64,000 bases of DNA from Trogon surrucura (Eukaryota; Chordata; Aves; Trogoniformes; Trogonidae): the NCBI GenBank assembly GCA_020746105.1, contig JAJGST010000087.1, positions 35,714-99,713 on the forward strand, read 5' to 3'. The notes under the pieces are model-generated. The model worked only from the letters and a program-made list of their open reading frames with translations, was not told the origin of the DNA and did not search any database. Below, piece after piece: positions 49,282 to 60,100 of this stretch. The position numbers were made by a program, and so were the translations under genes. Position 1 is the first letter of the stretch. The number at the start of each line of letters is the position of its first letter.

Positions 49282-51702
49282 CTTCTTCCGAGAAATCCTG
49301 TCTGCATTACCTTAAGGATTGTCTCGAGGACTGGGGTTTCCTGCGCTCCCTCGGCCTTGCAGGGGTGGGTGGAAAGCGTAAGCCAAGCTCCCAGTGCCCC
49401 GAGCTCCCCAGAGCAGGGTCCCCCTGCCACCCCATCCATCCCCACAGTGCCAGCCCTAGCCTGCCCAGGCAGTGGGGGGTGCCCAGCTCCGTGGAGTGGG
49501 GCTCTACCTCCGTCAGCACAGGTGTCCTCTTCTTCCAGGCATTGGCGATGCCACCGAGGCAGCACAGGGCAGGGACCGAGGTGCGGGAGAGGCGAGAAGG
49601 GCTGGGTCCAGGGCAGCGGGAGCAGAGGAGAAGGTGTGGGAGCAGGGAGAGAGCTGGGAACAGGTCGCAAGGGCTGGGAGCAGGTCACAAGGGCTGGGAG
49701 CAGGTCAGAAGGGTGTCAGGAGCAGGGCAGAATGTCTGTGTTGCACGAGTTGCCGGGCACTGGGAGCTGCGGCTGGAACACGGAATTCCGTTGCCTGATG
49801 CGCAGCAGGACTGGGCCAAGACCTCGGGGGGCTGCAGCTTCATGGGGAACCTTGGGGAATTTTTGTGTTACCCCTCAAGACAAATTAAACACACTTTGTG
49901 CTGAAATCTAAAATAACATGAAGGAACACTGCATTGGGTCCTGCTGCCACTCGCAGCCCTGCTTGCTCCCGCATCCTTGCGGCTAGCCAGCTCGAGCCCT
50001 TCTGCTACTGGGCCGTCTGGCCCTCCATGCCAGCTCATTTCTTGGTCACAAATCCCCACTGCTGAGCAGTTACCAGTTGAATTTACCCTGCAGGGATCAG
50101 CCTGGGAGGGTGACACAGCTCAAGGCTCAGCTGGGAGTGGGGTTCCCCGTCCTGACCTCAGAACGCAGTGCTGCAGCCCTGAGGGAGCAGCTCTGGGCAC
50201 CCTGCGTGCCCAACCAGGCCTAGGGAAGGGGGCAGTGGGCAGCTCAGGACACGGGGGTGGGCAGAGGGGACCTGCCAGCCCCACCATCCACTCCTCACCA
50301 CCTCATCTTGAGGGCAGTGCAGATGCACTGTGCAGGTTCCAGCTGCAGAAGCGCTGGGCCGTAGGGTCAGCTCCGTGGTGCCAAGACCATCTCCTTCACT
50401 CTCCCGTTGTCCCACAAGCAGGCAGTGAGCCGACCCGAGCACCGCTGATGTCCTCCAGCACGGATACGGCCACGGGGGCAGAACTCATCCTCGTCCAGCC
50501 TCTGGACGCAGGTGGCAGTAGGACGTGGCTGAGCCTGCGCGAGAACCTGCAGCCAACACGCGCCGAAGGCTGCCAAGGAAAGGACAAGATGTGCTGCCGT
50601 CAGCATGTGGCGAGGCCTGCCTGGTTTAAGTGTGAGCTGAAACAGCTCAGGACAGTTTGACTTGGACATCCCTGGGTGCGTGTGTGTGCACACTTGTTGC
50701 ACGCAGCAGCACCCCTACATCCCCACCAGCATTCTCCTACTGGAAGCTCCCTCTCTTCCCCTGCTTCCCCCAGCTCCTGCAGCCTCTTCTCCCTCTGGGC
50801 TGTGGCCACGGTGACTCACGCCAGCGGCCGATGGCTCTCAGAGCAGTGGGAGGAAAGGGCAGCGGGTGCATTCGTTGCAGAGGCGGAGGGGGCAGCTCTG
50901 CCAGCTGCATCCCTGGGGAACCAGGAGCCCTGGAAACCAACCACCCTGATCCACCACTGGGGTCCCTGGGGAAGGGGAGCGAAGGATGCTCCTGACGGCA
51001 GCACCTTCCTGCTGCTCAGAGAGAGGAGGAAAACCAAGCTGGGCCTGGGGCAGGGCTAACAGGCTGGCAAGAAGCAGCAGGGCAGGAGTGAGCGGCTGTC
51101 TCTACCTCGCATGGTGGGTCAGCAGCTCCTCTCCTGCTCTGCGGTGCTTCTGGCCCTGGGCATCTCTCGCCGCCCTTGCCTTGTCCTCAGCATCTCTCAG
51201 TGTCGTCAGGCTGAGGCTGAGAGTGTGCCTTAAATGTCAGGGAGTGGAGGAGGCAGTTTCGGCTCTGCTCCTCCTCCCACCTCCCCTGGGGTGAGCAGGG
51301 CCCAGGGGGGTCTCAGGACCCGAGGCTGCAGGGACAGCCACGACGGGATGCCCAGCACTCACCTGGTGCTGGCCCCATGGGCAACTTCCCAGGGCCACCC
51401 TCTGGCCCACCAGGTGCAGCAGCCGGCTGTTGGGGGCATCTGTGTGGTGCAGAGCCCAAGAAAATGGGGACATGACACCCCCGGGGCTCGACAGGAGCCT
51501 CCCCCTGCCCCACACGGGGACCACGGGCACCGGGACTGGGCTCCCCTCCCTCGGGGCAGGGCACGGCCAAGCAGTCGGGCGGCTTCTGGCCCTGAGCCAC
51601 GCTGTGACCCGCAGCAGCGCAGCACAGCCCGGCTTGCCCTGCCTCGCCTCGCCTCCCCGGCCCTGCAGAGATGCTTCTTTCTCAGCAGTCACATTCTTCC
51701 AC
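49282..51702. other. Unassigned interval with a short GGGCTGGGAGCAGGTCA repeat
   Basis: At about 49645-49715 a 17-18 bp unit (AAGGGCTGGGAGCAGGTC) is repeated three to four times. The rest, about 2.4 kb, is GC-leaning, single-copy-looking sequence with many overlapping chance frames on both strands and no domain, splice chain or RNA gene that I can support. Confidence 0.45.
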
Positions 51703-52797
51703 AGAATCACAGAATCACAGAATGTTAGAGGTTGGAAGGGACCTCAAAGATCATCTAGTCCAACCCCCCTGCCGGAGCAGGATCACCTACAGCAGAGCGC
51801 ACAGGAACGCGTCCAGGCGGGTTTTGAACGTCTCCAGAGAAGGAGATTCCACACCCTCCCTGGGCAGCCTGTGCCAGGGCTCGGTCACCCTCACAGTAAA
51901 AAAGTTTTTCCTCATATTTTTATGGAACCTCCTGTGTTCCAGCTTCCACCCATTGCCCCTTGTCTTGTCAGTGGACGCCGCTGAAAAGAGCCCGGCTCCA
52001 TCTTCCTGACATTCCCCCTTGACGTATTTATAAACATTAATGAGGTCACCCCTCAGCCTCCTCTTCTCCAAGCTAAAGAGATCCAGCTCCTTCAGCCTTT
52101 CCTCATAAGGGAGATGCTCCACTCCCTTCACCATCTTTGTGGCTCTACGCTGGACTCTCTCCAGCAGCTCCCTGTCCTTCTTGAACTGAGGGGCCCAGAA
52201 CTGGACACAAGATTCCAGATGTGGCCTCACCAGGGCAGAGCAGAGGGGCAGGAGGACCTCTCTCGACCTACTGGCTACTCCCCTTCTAACACACCCCAGG
52301 ATGCCCTTGGCCTTCTTGCCCACGAGGGCACATTGCTGGCTCATGGCCATCCTGCTGTCCACTAGAACCCCCAGGTCCCTTTCCCCTGCACTGTTCTCCA
52401 GCAGGGCAGTCCCCAACCTATATTGGCACATGGGGTTATTCTTTCCCATGTGCAAAACTCTACACTTGCCCTTGTTGAACTTCATAAGATTTCTCCCCGC
52501 CCAGCCCTCCAGCCTGTCCAGGTCTCTCTGAATGGCTGCACAGCCTGCTGGGGTGTCAACCACTCCTCCCAATTTCGTATCATCAGCAAACTTGCTGACA
52601 ACACTCTCTAATCCCTCATCCAGATCATTGATAAATATATTGAACAGAACCGGCCCAAGCACTGACCCCTGAGGGACCCCACTGGACACAGGCATCCAGC
52701 CAGACTCGGCCCCATTGACCACAACTCTCTGGCTCCTTCCCTTCAACCAGCTCTCGACCCACCTCACTACTTGGTCATCCAGACCACACTGCCTCAG
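51703..52797 (-). mobile_element. CR1 LINE, 5'-truncated, minus strand
   Basis: The CACAGAAT repeat at 51700-51723 is the reversed CR1 tail. The conserved 3' UTR and RT follow on the minus strand. Truncation occurs at about 52797, where ERV-type sequence begins. The tail variant (ATTCTGTG rather than ATTCTATG) marks a different CR1 subfamily from the pair flanking the left satellite. Confidence 0.93.
51787..52767 (-). CDS. CR1 reverse transcriptase C-terminal fragment (open frame)
   Basis: 326 codons without interruption. The fragment starts just before the [11 protein letters not shown] block (residue about 31), contains FADDTKLGG, and runs through the thumb/C-terminal part to the CR1 stop. 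It lacks the fingers with the DFSKAFD aspartate, so it cannot form a working polymerase. It is a preserved fragment of a fairly young insertion rather than a host gene. Confidence 0.8.
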   Translation of the reverse strand: MRWVESWLKGRSQRVVVNGAESGWMPVSSGVPQGSVLGPVLFNIFINDLDEGLESVVSKFADDTKLGGVVDTPAGCAAIQRDLDRLEGWAGRNLMKFNKGKCRVLHMGKNNPMCQYRLGTALLENSAGERDLGVLVDSRMAMSQQCALVGKKAKGILGCVRRGVASRSREVLLPLCSALVRPHLESCVQFWAPQFKKDRELLERVQRRATKMVKGVEHLPYEERLKELDLFSLEKRRLRGDLINVYKYVKGECQEDGAGLFSAASTDKTRGNGWKLEHRRFHKNMRKNFFTVRVTEPWHRLPREGVESPSLETFKTRLDAFLCALL

Positions 52798-52809
52798 TTA
52801 GTCCAAGGG

Positions 52810-53417
52810 TGTTTATGGTTATGACTCCACAATTTATTGATAGAGTCAAGCTGTGGCTCATTCCCAGCCCCATCCACGCCCGTATTTTCACCAGCAAGTG
52901 GTTCACCTGCCTGGTACTGGTTCACCTTTCCCTTAGCAGCCGACCCTCCCCAGCTCCATCCTCACCCCGCGGTTCCCTGACTAACCTCCCAAACTTCTCA
53001 GAGATGGGAGAAACCTGAGAGGGAGAAACCAGCAGTAGCAAGCCTTGGAAAGGGATGGTGGGCAAGTGCAGAAGAAATAGTGCTCCAGTGGGAAGGATCC
53101 CCAGGCAGGGGGGAGCAAACCCACGACCCTGGGAAAACTGGATTACAGCCACCCCAGAGCGTAAGCAAAGCTGAGAGGAGAAGGAGAGGCTCCAGAGCGC
53201 ATTGCTTTGCGCAGCTTTTCCCCAGAAAGCAGGGAAACGTTGCCGCCCCAGGGTGTTCACTCCTCCAGAGATGCTGACCAAGGGAGAAAGAACGTTTCCT
53301 GACACAGTCTGGCCTCCTGTGTGATGTCCCGTAGCGTGCAGGACACAGTGACATGCAGCATTCTTCCTCCAGCTGTGGGTGGCGGGAGAAACAAGAGCAC
53401 TCCTGGAAGTTTCAACA
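52810..53417 (-). repeat. Candidate 3' LTR, unlike the 5' LTR
   Basis: A 608-bp segment following the polypurine tract on the minus strand, starting TGTTGAAACTTCC and ending ...AACA before CR1 sequence. It has an AATAAA (minus strand; 52833-52838) near its end. It is longer than the 403-bp LTR at the other side, and by eye I find no alignment between them. It may be the LTR of a second ERV joined by recombination, or non-LTR sequence. Confidence 0.45.
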
Positions 53418-53419
53418 TA

Positions 53420-53436
53420 TCCCCCTTTTTCTTTTT
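53420..53436 (-). promoter_or_regulatory. Polypurine tract of the ERV
   Basis: On the minus strand AAAAAGAAAAAGGGGGA lies just after the env anchor region and two bases before a TG. This is the position and composition of the plus-strand primer that precedes a 3' LTR. Confidence 0.75.
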
Positions 53437-53984
53437 GGACAACCCAGGCTTCGTCCGCTAGCTTGCTTATCATTTTCTCGATTATACTTATCAAACAACT
53501 AAACATAAGTAAGCCTATAACAATTAAAACTGCAATAACCAAAAATGCCTTAACTAAACTCTTAATTCATCCTGTCAAAGTTCTCACACCCATCACCCTA
53601 AATCATCCTTTGATCCTTAATCACACACTTCTAACAAAGCAAAAGGCAGCTGGTTTCCCTGCCTTGCTTCTAGCTAAAGAAAGATCACTCTGCTGGTTAG
53701 TACATAAACCTTAACACCTACTATGTGGCTTTGATTACACAACCAATATAAGTTTCATTGTTAGTCACACAAAGAGGATACGTATTAATACAACAGGTAA
53801 CATTGAGAACAGTCACATTTTCCCATAATCGCTCTGCCATCAGCCGTAAGCATCTTCTGCCAGTCCAATCCATATCGTCGTTGGTAATCGGTACCTCAGG
53901 GTCCCATCACGTCACTGGGCGAAACAAGGGGTTCAACAGGCAGGCCCAGTGCACGGTCGTGTTGCTGCTGCGCTGCTGAAGTGA
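53420..53984 (-). pseudogene. ERV env remnants (leader-side piece and membrane anchor)
   Basis: Two Env-like pieces are present. One near 53760-53900 has Cys-rich text including NVTVLNVTCC, with a glycosylation-type sequon. The other is a hydrophobic anchor near 53450-53542 (IAVLIVIGLLMFSCLISII), followed by a cytoplasmic stub. Stops and frameshifts separate them, and the central part of env, including cleavage and fusion regions, is gone. The open frame reads on through the terminal segment to 52922 only because Env's own stop is lost. Confidence 0.68.
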
Positions 53985-55002
53985 CAGGATGCTGCACAGC
54001 CACATCATGCGGGATCATGCGGTTCCCGAGTCCCTTGTCCGTTATTAATAATAACAGGACACGCAGTCGAACTGGCTGCTTCCCAATCTCCCTCTGTTAT
54101 AGCGTCTCTGATGACACCGCCCCATCGCTGTTGCAAAGGATCCTTTATGGTTCAAGCTTGAAAATCAGGCTTGAGTGAGGGAGCTGATGGTAACGGGGGA
54201 GCTGAACTGGTTTAAGGGTTTCTTCTATTTCTCGCTGTCTAGTTGATAATTCAGCGAGTTTGTTCAGGATCTCTTTCAGGGGTTCATCCTGATCTTCCTT
54301 CTTTTCTTCCCCCCCCCCCTTTTTTTTTTTTCCTTATTAGCTCAAGTATTACTTCAATCACTCTGTTATCACACAGGGAGAGCAGACTTTCCCTGGTCTG
54401 TTTTGATCACACTCTCCCGTTCACTCCAATGCACATCGGGTGTACAAGAAGCACCTTATCTGTTCATTCTCACGGACAAGCTCTCAACATGAGCTGTACT
54501 CGGCTGGTCAGGGTCTCTTTTCATAATTAGCAAGCAAGAGTTATGCACTTGTTTAGAAAAGAGCTCAGCTCAAGGACCAAAGTCTTCATTCTGCAACGCA
54601 GTGCAGTTTCTCCTTTTTTTTTTTTTTTTTTTTTCCCCTTCCACCCAGTCGGGACGAGCAGGGAGTTTCTTCCTTTGCCTTTTTCCTTTCCTGCCCTCCC
54701 CCCAACGCTTCAATCGCTGCCGCAGCAACTTTCTTTTCTGCTTGCATGATTTCTAGAGTGCGTATTACGGTTTTCCAAACCGTTCCTAGTTCTTTCACTT
54801 CCTTTCCTTCTGTTCCTCCCTCTAAAGTACAGTCCCACAAAAGATCTCCTACTTCACGCCATTCCGTGGAACTAAAGATTAATGGCGGGTCGTTCATTTT
54901 CTCCCGTTTCCGAGCCCATGGGGCTAATATGTCTCGCTCCTTTACTTTTCCTCCTCTCTTAGAGAGTATACTAAGGAGGCGAGTTGCCGCGTCCGTTTCC
55001 AT
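53985..55002 (-). pseudogene. ERV gag fragment (matrix to start of capsid)
   Basis: The ATG at 55002 lies about 175 bp past the primer-binding site. It opens a 138-codon frame like the matrix region of avian betaretrovirus-like Gag (METDAATRLLSIL start, then a STEWREVGDLLWD block). The frame is lost in a run of about 19 A residues (plus-strand T-run near 54616-54634). Further Gag-like pieces appear in other frames: a coiled-coil-like segment near 54250, and the conserved start of capsid with RWGGVIRDAITEGDWEAA and PVIINN near 54050-54130. It is broken by frameshifts and truncated within capsid. Confidence 0.72.
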
Positions 55003-55176
55003 CGCGGTCTTACCTTGGCAGGGGCTTGATCAGCTGCTCAAGCTCTGGTCTCCGGTGCCCTTTTGGTCACACTCGGAACTCTCCTGCCTCCAGCTCTCCG
55101 GCTCCCAAATCGGCTCACGTCCGATGCTTCGGAGTCTTCCCGCATTTAAGCAATCCGCATTTAAGCGTCCATAGAG

Positions 55177-55196
55177 GGTCCCTTGTTCAGGCGCCA
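55177..55196 (-). promoter_or_regulatory. Retroviral primer-binding site, lysine-tRNA-like
   Basis: Read on the minus strand, TGGCGCCTGAACAAGGGA begins two bases after the LTR end. It resembles the tRNA-Lys primer site with small differences. It sets the orientation of the ERV and identifies the adjoining LTR as the 5' one. Confidence 0.85.
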
Positions 55197-55198
55197 GA

Positions 55199-55601
55199 TG
55201 AAGAAGGGTCCCTTCGGAGAGCCGGCCAAGTTAACGATCATCACACCAATATGGCTACAGATCGTCCTCCCTTTATTGCTCCGGACAGCTCAATATATAC
55301 AGTTAAGCAGTGTCCCCGCGCCTGCCCCTTCACAGAGTTGGTCGGTTACAGGTTTACACGCGCCAGCGTTTTATTGGGCAGTGCCATTCCACTGTGCAGG
55401 CGGCTCTCGCCCCCCCTTCTCCCCCCCGGGGCCAGCACCTCCCGCCAAGCATCTCGCAAAGCTCTCACAAAACAGATAAAACCTCCTCCTCCCTGTGTTC
55501 CAAGGCAGCTTCAAGGACAGAGCCTCTGTTTAGGTCTACGCTGGGTTGTCCACACTTTTAAAGTTATACTGCACCTCTGCTCCACAAGAAATTCCTCTAC
55601 A
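55199..55601 (-). repeat. 5' LTR of the ERV
   Basis: About 403 bp with TG...CA ends on the minus strand. It contains a TATATATTG box (TATA-like), a CAATAAA about 20 bp on, and a second AATAAA in the upstream half. It is about as long as, and closely matches, the solo LTR at 35689-36085. It abuts satellite at about 55602. Confidence 0.88.
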
Positions 55602-57104
55602 CAGGAACAGTGATTTAGGGAACTTTTGGCCTCAGAAACGCCAAGTTAGAGAACTTTTGAGCTCAGAAGCAACAATTTAGGGAACTTTTAGGCCCAGAAA
55701 AATTAAATGAGGGAACTTTTAGGCCCAGAAACACCAAATTAGGGAACTCTGGTGCTCAGAAACAGTGATTTAGAGAACGTTTGGGCTCAGGAACACCGAT
55801 TTAGGGATCTTTTAGGCCCAGAAACACCAGCTTAGGGAACGTTAGGACTCAGAAGCAGCGAATTAGGCAACTTTGGGGCTCAGAAGCAGCGAATTAGGGA
55901 ACTTTGGGGCTCAGAAACACCAAATTAGGGAACTTTTGGGGCCCAGAAACAATGATTTAGGGTACTTTTGGGCTCAGAAGCACCAATTTACGGAAATTTA
56001 AGGACCCGAAAAACTCAATGAGGGAACTTTTATGCCTAGAAACACCAAATTAGGGAACTGTGGGTCCCAGGAATAGTCATTTAGAGAACTTTTAGGCCCA
56101 GGAACACGTAATTAGGGAACTTTTGGGCTCAGAAGCAGCGATTTAGGGAACTTTGGGGCTCAGAAACACCAAATCAGCGAACTTTTGGGTTCAGAAGCAC
56201 CAATTTTGGGATGTTTTAGGCCCAGAAATACCAAATGAGGGAATTTTTAGGCCCAGAAACACCAAATTAGGGAACTCTGGGGCTCAGAAACAGTGATTTA
56301 GAGAATTTTTGGGCTCAGAAACACCAGGTTAGGGAACTTTTAGGCCCAGAAACACCAACTTAGGGAACATTAGGACTCAGAAGCAGCGAATTAGGCAACT
56401 TTGGGGCTCAGAAGCAGCGAATTAGGGAACTTTGGGGCTCAGAAACACCAAATTAGGGAACTTTGGGGCCCAGAAACAATGATTTAGGGTACTTTTGGGC
56501 TCAGAAGCACCAATTTAGGGATCTTTTATGCACAAAAAAAATTAATTAGCGATTTTTTAGGCCCAGAAACACCAAATTAGGGAACTGTGGGGCTCAGGAA
56601 TAGTGATTTAAAGAACTTTTAGGCCCAGAAACACCTAATTAGGGAACATTGGGACTCAGAAGCAGCGAATTAGGCAACTTTGGGGCTCAGAAGCAGCGAA
56701 TTAGGCAACTTTGGGGCTCAGAAACACCAAATGAGCGAACTTTTGGGCTGAGAAACACCAATTTATAGAAGTTTTGGGCTAAGAAACACCAAATTAGGGA
56801 ACTTTAGGTCTCAGAAGCACCAATTTAGGGAACTTTAAGGCCCAGAAAAACAGAATGAGGGAATTTTAGGCCCAGAAACACCAAATTAGGGAACTGTGGG
56901 GCTCAGGAATAGTGATTTAGAAAACTTTTAGGCCCTGGAACACCAATTTAGGGAACTTTTGGGCTCAGAAGCAGGGATTTAGGGATCTTTTAGGCCCAGA
57001 AATACCGATTTAGGGAACTGTGGGGCTCAGGAATAGTGATTTAGAGAACTTTTAGACCCAGGAACACCTATTTAGGGATCTTTTGGGCTCAGAAGCAGCG
57101 ATTT

Positions 57105-60100
57105 AGGGAACTTTTCGGCTCAGAAAAACCAAATTAATGAAATTTTGGGCTCAGAAATACCAAATTAGCGATCTTTTGGGCTCAGAAGCACCAATTTAGG
57201 GAATTTTTGGGCTCAGAAACACCAAATTAGGGAACTGTGGGGCTCAGGAATAGTGATTTAGAGAATTTTTATGCCCAGGAACACCTAATTAGGGAACTTT
57301 TGGGCTCAGAAACACCAAATTAGAGAACTTTTGGGCTCAGAAACACCAAATTAGGGAACTTTTGGGCTCAGAAGCACCAATTTAGGGAACTTTAAGGACC
57401 CGAAAAACTAAATGAGGGAACTTTTAGGCCCAGAAACACCAAATTAGGGAACTGTGGGGCTCAGGAATAGTGATTTAGAGAACTTTTAGGCCCAGGAACA
57501 TCTAATTAGGGAACTTTTGGTCTCAGAAGCAGCGATTTCGGGAACTTTAGGGCTCAGAAACACCAAATTAGCGAACTTTTGGGCTCAGAAACACCAAATT
57601 AGGGAAGTTTTGGCCTCAGAAGCACCAATTTAGGGAACTATAAGGCCCAGAAAAGCTAAATGAGGGTACTTTTAGGCCCAGAAACACCAAATTAGGGAAA
57701 TCTGGTGCTCAGAACCAGTGATTTAGGCAATTTTTGGCCTCAGAAGCACGAATTTAGGGATCTTTTATGCACAAAAAAAAATTAATTAGCGATCTTTTAG
57801 GCCCAGAAACACCAAATTAGGGAAATCTGGTGCACAGAAATAGTGATTTAGGGAACTTTTGGCCTCAGAAACACCGATTTAGGGATCTTTTATGCACAGA
57901 AGGACTAAATTAGGGATTTTTAGGCCCAGAAACACCAAATTAGGGAACTGTGGGGCTCAGGAATAGTGATTTAGGGAACTTTTAGGCCCAGGAACACTTA
58001 ATTAGAGAACTTTGGGACTCAGAAGCAGCGATTTAGGGAACTTTAGGGCTCAGAAACACCAAATTAGCGAACTTTTGGGCTCAGAAACACCTAATTAGGG
58101 AACTTTTGGGCTCAGAAACACCAAATTAGAGAACTTTTGTCCTCAGAAGCACCAAATTAGGGAAGTTTTGGCCTCAGAAGCACCAATTTAGGGAACTTTT
58201 GGCATCAGAAGCAGCGAATTAGGGAACTTTTGGGCTCAGAAACACCAAATTAGGGAACTCTGGTGCTGAGAAGCACCAATTTAGGAAACTTTAAGGCCCA
58301 GAAACACAGAATGAGGGAATTTTAGGCCCAGAAACACCAAATTAGTGAAATCTGGTGCACAGGAACAGTGATTTAGGGAACTTTTGGCCTCAGAAACGCC
58401 AAATTAGAGAACTTTTGAGCTCAGAAGCACCAATTTAGGGAACTTTTAGGCCCAGAAAAATTAAATGAGGGAACTTTTAGGCCCAGAAACACCAAATTAG
58501 GGAACTCTGGTGCTCAGAAACAGTGATTTAGAGAACGTTTGGGCTCAGGAACACCGATTTAGGGATCTTTTAGGCCCAGAAACACCAGCTTAGGGAACAT
58601 TAGGACTCAGAAGCAGCGAATTAGGCAACTTTGGGGCTCAGAAGCAGCGAATTAGGGAACTTTGGGGCTCAGAAACACCAAATTAGGGAACTTTTGGGGC
58701 CCAGAAACAATGATTTAGGGTACTTTTGGGCTCAGAAGCACCAATTTAGGGATCTTTTATGCAAAGAAAAACTCAATGAGGGAACTTTTATGCCTAGAAA
58801 CACCAAATTAGGGAACTGTGGGGCTCAGGAATAGTGATTTAGAGAACTTTTAGGCCCAGGAACATCTAATTAGGGAACTTTTGGGCTCAGAAGCAGCGAT
58901 TTCGGGAACTTTAGGGCTCAGAAACACCAAATCAGCGAACTTTTGGTGCAGAAACACCTAATTAGGGAACTTTTGGGCTCAGAAACACCAAATTAGCGAA
59001 CTTTTGGGCTGAGAAACACCAAATTAGGGAAGTTTTGGCCTCAGAAGCACCAATTTAGGGAACTATAAGGCCCAGAAAAGCTAAATGAGGGTACTTTTAG
59101 GCCCAGAAACACCAAATTAGGGAAATCTGGTGCTCAGAAACAGTGATTTAGGGAATTTTTGGCCTCAGAAGCACGAATTTAGGGATCTTTTATGCACAAA
59201 AAAAATTAATTAGCGATCTTTTAGGCCCAGAAACACCAAATTAGGGAACTGTGGGGCTCAGGAATAGTGATTTAAAGAACTTTTAGGCCCAGAAACACCT
59301 AATTAGGGAACATTGGGACTCAGAAGCAGCGAATTAGGGAACTTTTCGGCTCAGAAAAACCAAATTAATGAAATTTTGGGCTCAGAAATACCAAATTAGC
59401 GATCTTTTGGGCTCAGAAGCACCAATTTAGGGAATTTTTGGGCTCAGAAACACCAAATTAGGGAACTGTGGGGCTCAGGAATAGTGATTTAGAGAATTTT
59501 TATGCCCAGGAACACCTAATTAGGGAACTTTTGGGCTCAGAAACACCAAATTAGCAAACTTTTGGGCTCAGAAACAGCAAATTAGGGAACTTTTGGGCTC
59601 AGAAGCACCAAATTAGGGAAATTTAAGGACCCGAAAAACTAAATGAGGGAACTTTTAGGCCCAGAAACACCAAATTAGGGAACTGTGGGGCTCAGGAATA
59701 GTGATTTAGAGAACTTTTAGGCCCAGGAACATCTAATTAGGGAACTTTTGGTCTCAGAAGCAGCGATTTCGGGAACTTTAGGGCTCAGAAACACCAAATT
59801 AGCGAACTTTTGGGCTGAGAAACACCAAATTAGGGAAGTTTTGGCCTCAGAAGCACCAATTTAGGGAACTATAAGGCCCAGAAAAGCTAAATGAGGGTAC
59901 TTTTAGGCCCAGAAACACCAAATTAGGGAAATCTGGTGCTCAGAAACAGTGATTTAGGGAATTTTTGGCCTCAGAAGCACGAATTTAGGGATCTTTTATG
60001 CACAAAAAAAAATTAATTAGCGATCTTTTAGGCCCAGAAACACCAAATTAGGGAAATCTGGTGCACAGAAATAGTGATTTAGGGAACTTTTGGCCTCAGA

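Larger units (their letters stand above)
52810..55601 (-). mobile_element. Decayed, internally deleted betaretrovirus-like ERV
   Basis: On the minus strand the order is LTR (55601-55199), primer-binding site, gag fragment, env-like fragments, polypurine tract, and a terminal segment of about 0.6 kb. The protease, polymerase and most of env are missing: gag passes into env within a few tens of bases near 53.98 kb. Frameshifts and stops break what remains. No exact target duplication is visible; the right edge meets satellite and the left edge meets a CR1. Confidence 0.78.

Noticed and set aside
49282..51702. Host gene exons among many 60-230-codon frames
   Set aside because: No recognised domain, no consistent splice-phase chain, and frames overlap on both strands.
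52810..55601. Clean target-site duplication for the ERV
   Set aside because: The bases before 52810 and after 55601 do not match, and the flanks are CR1 and satellite respectively.
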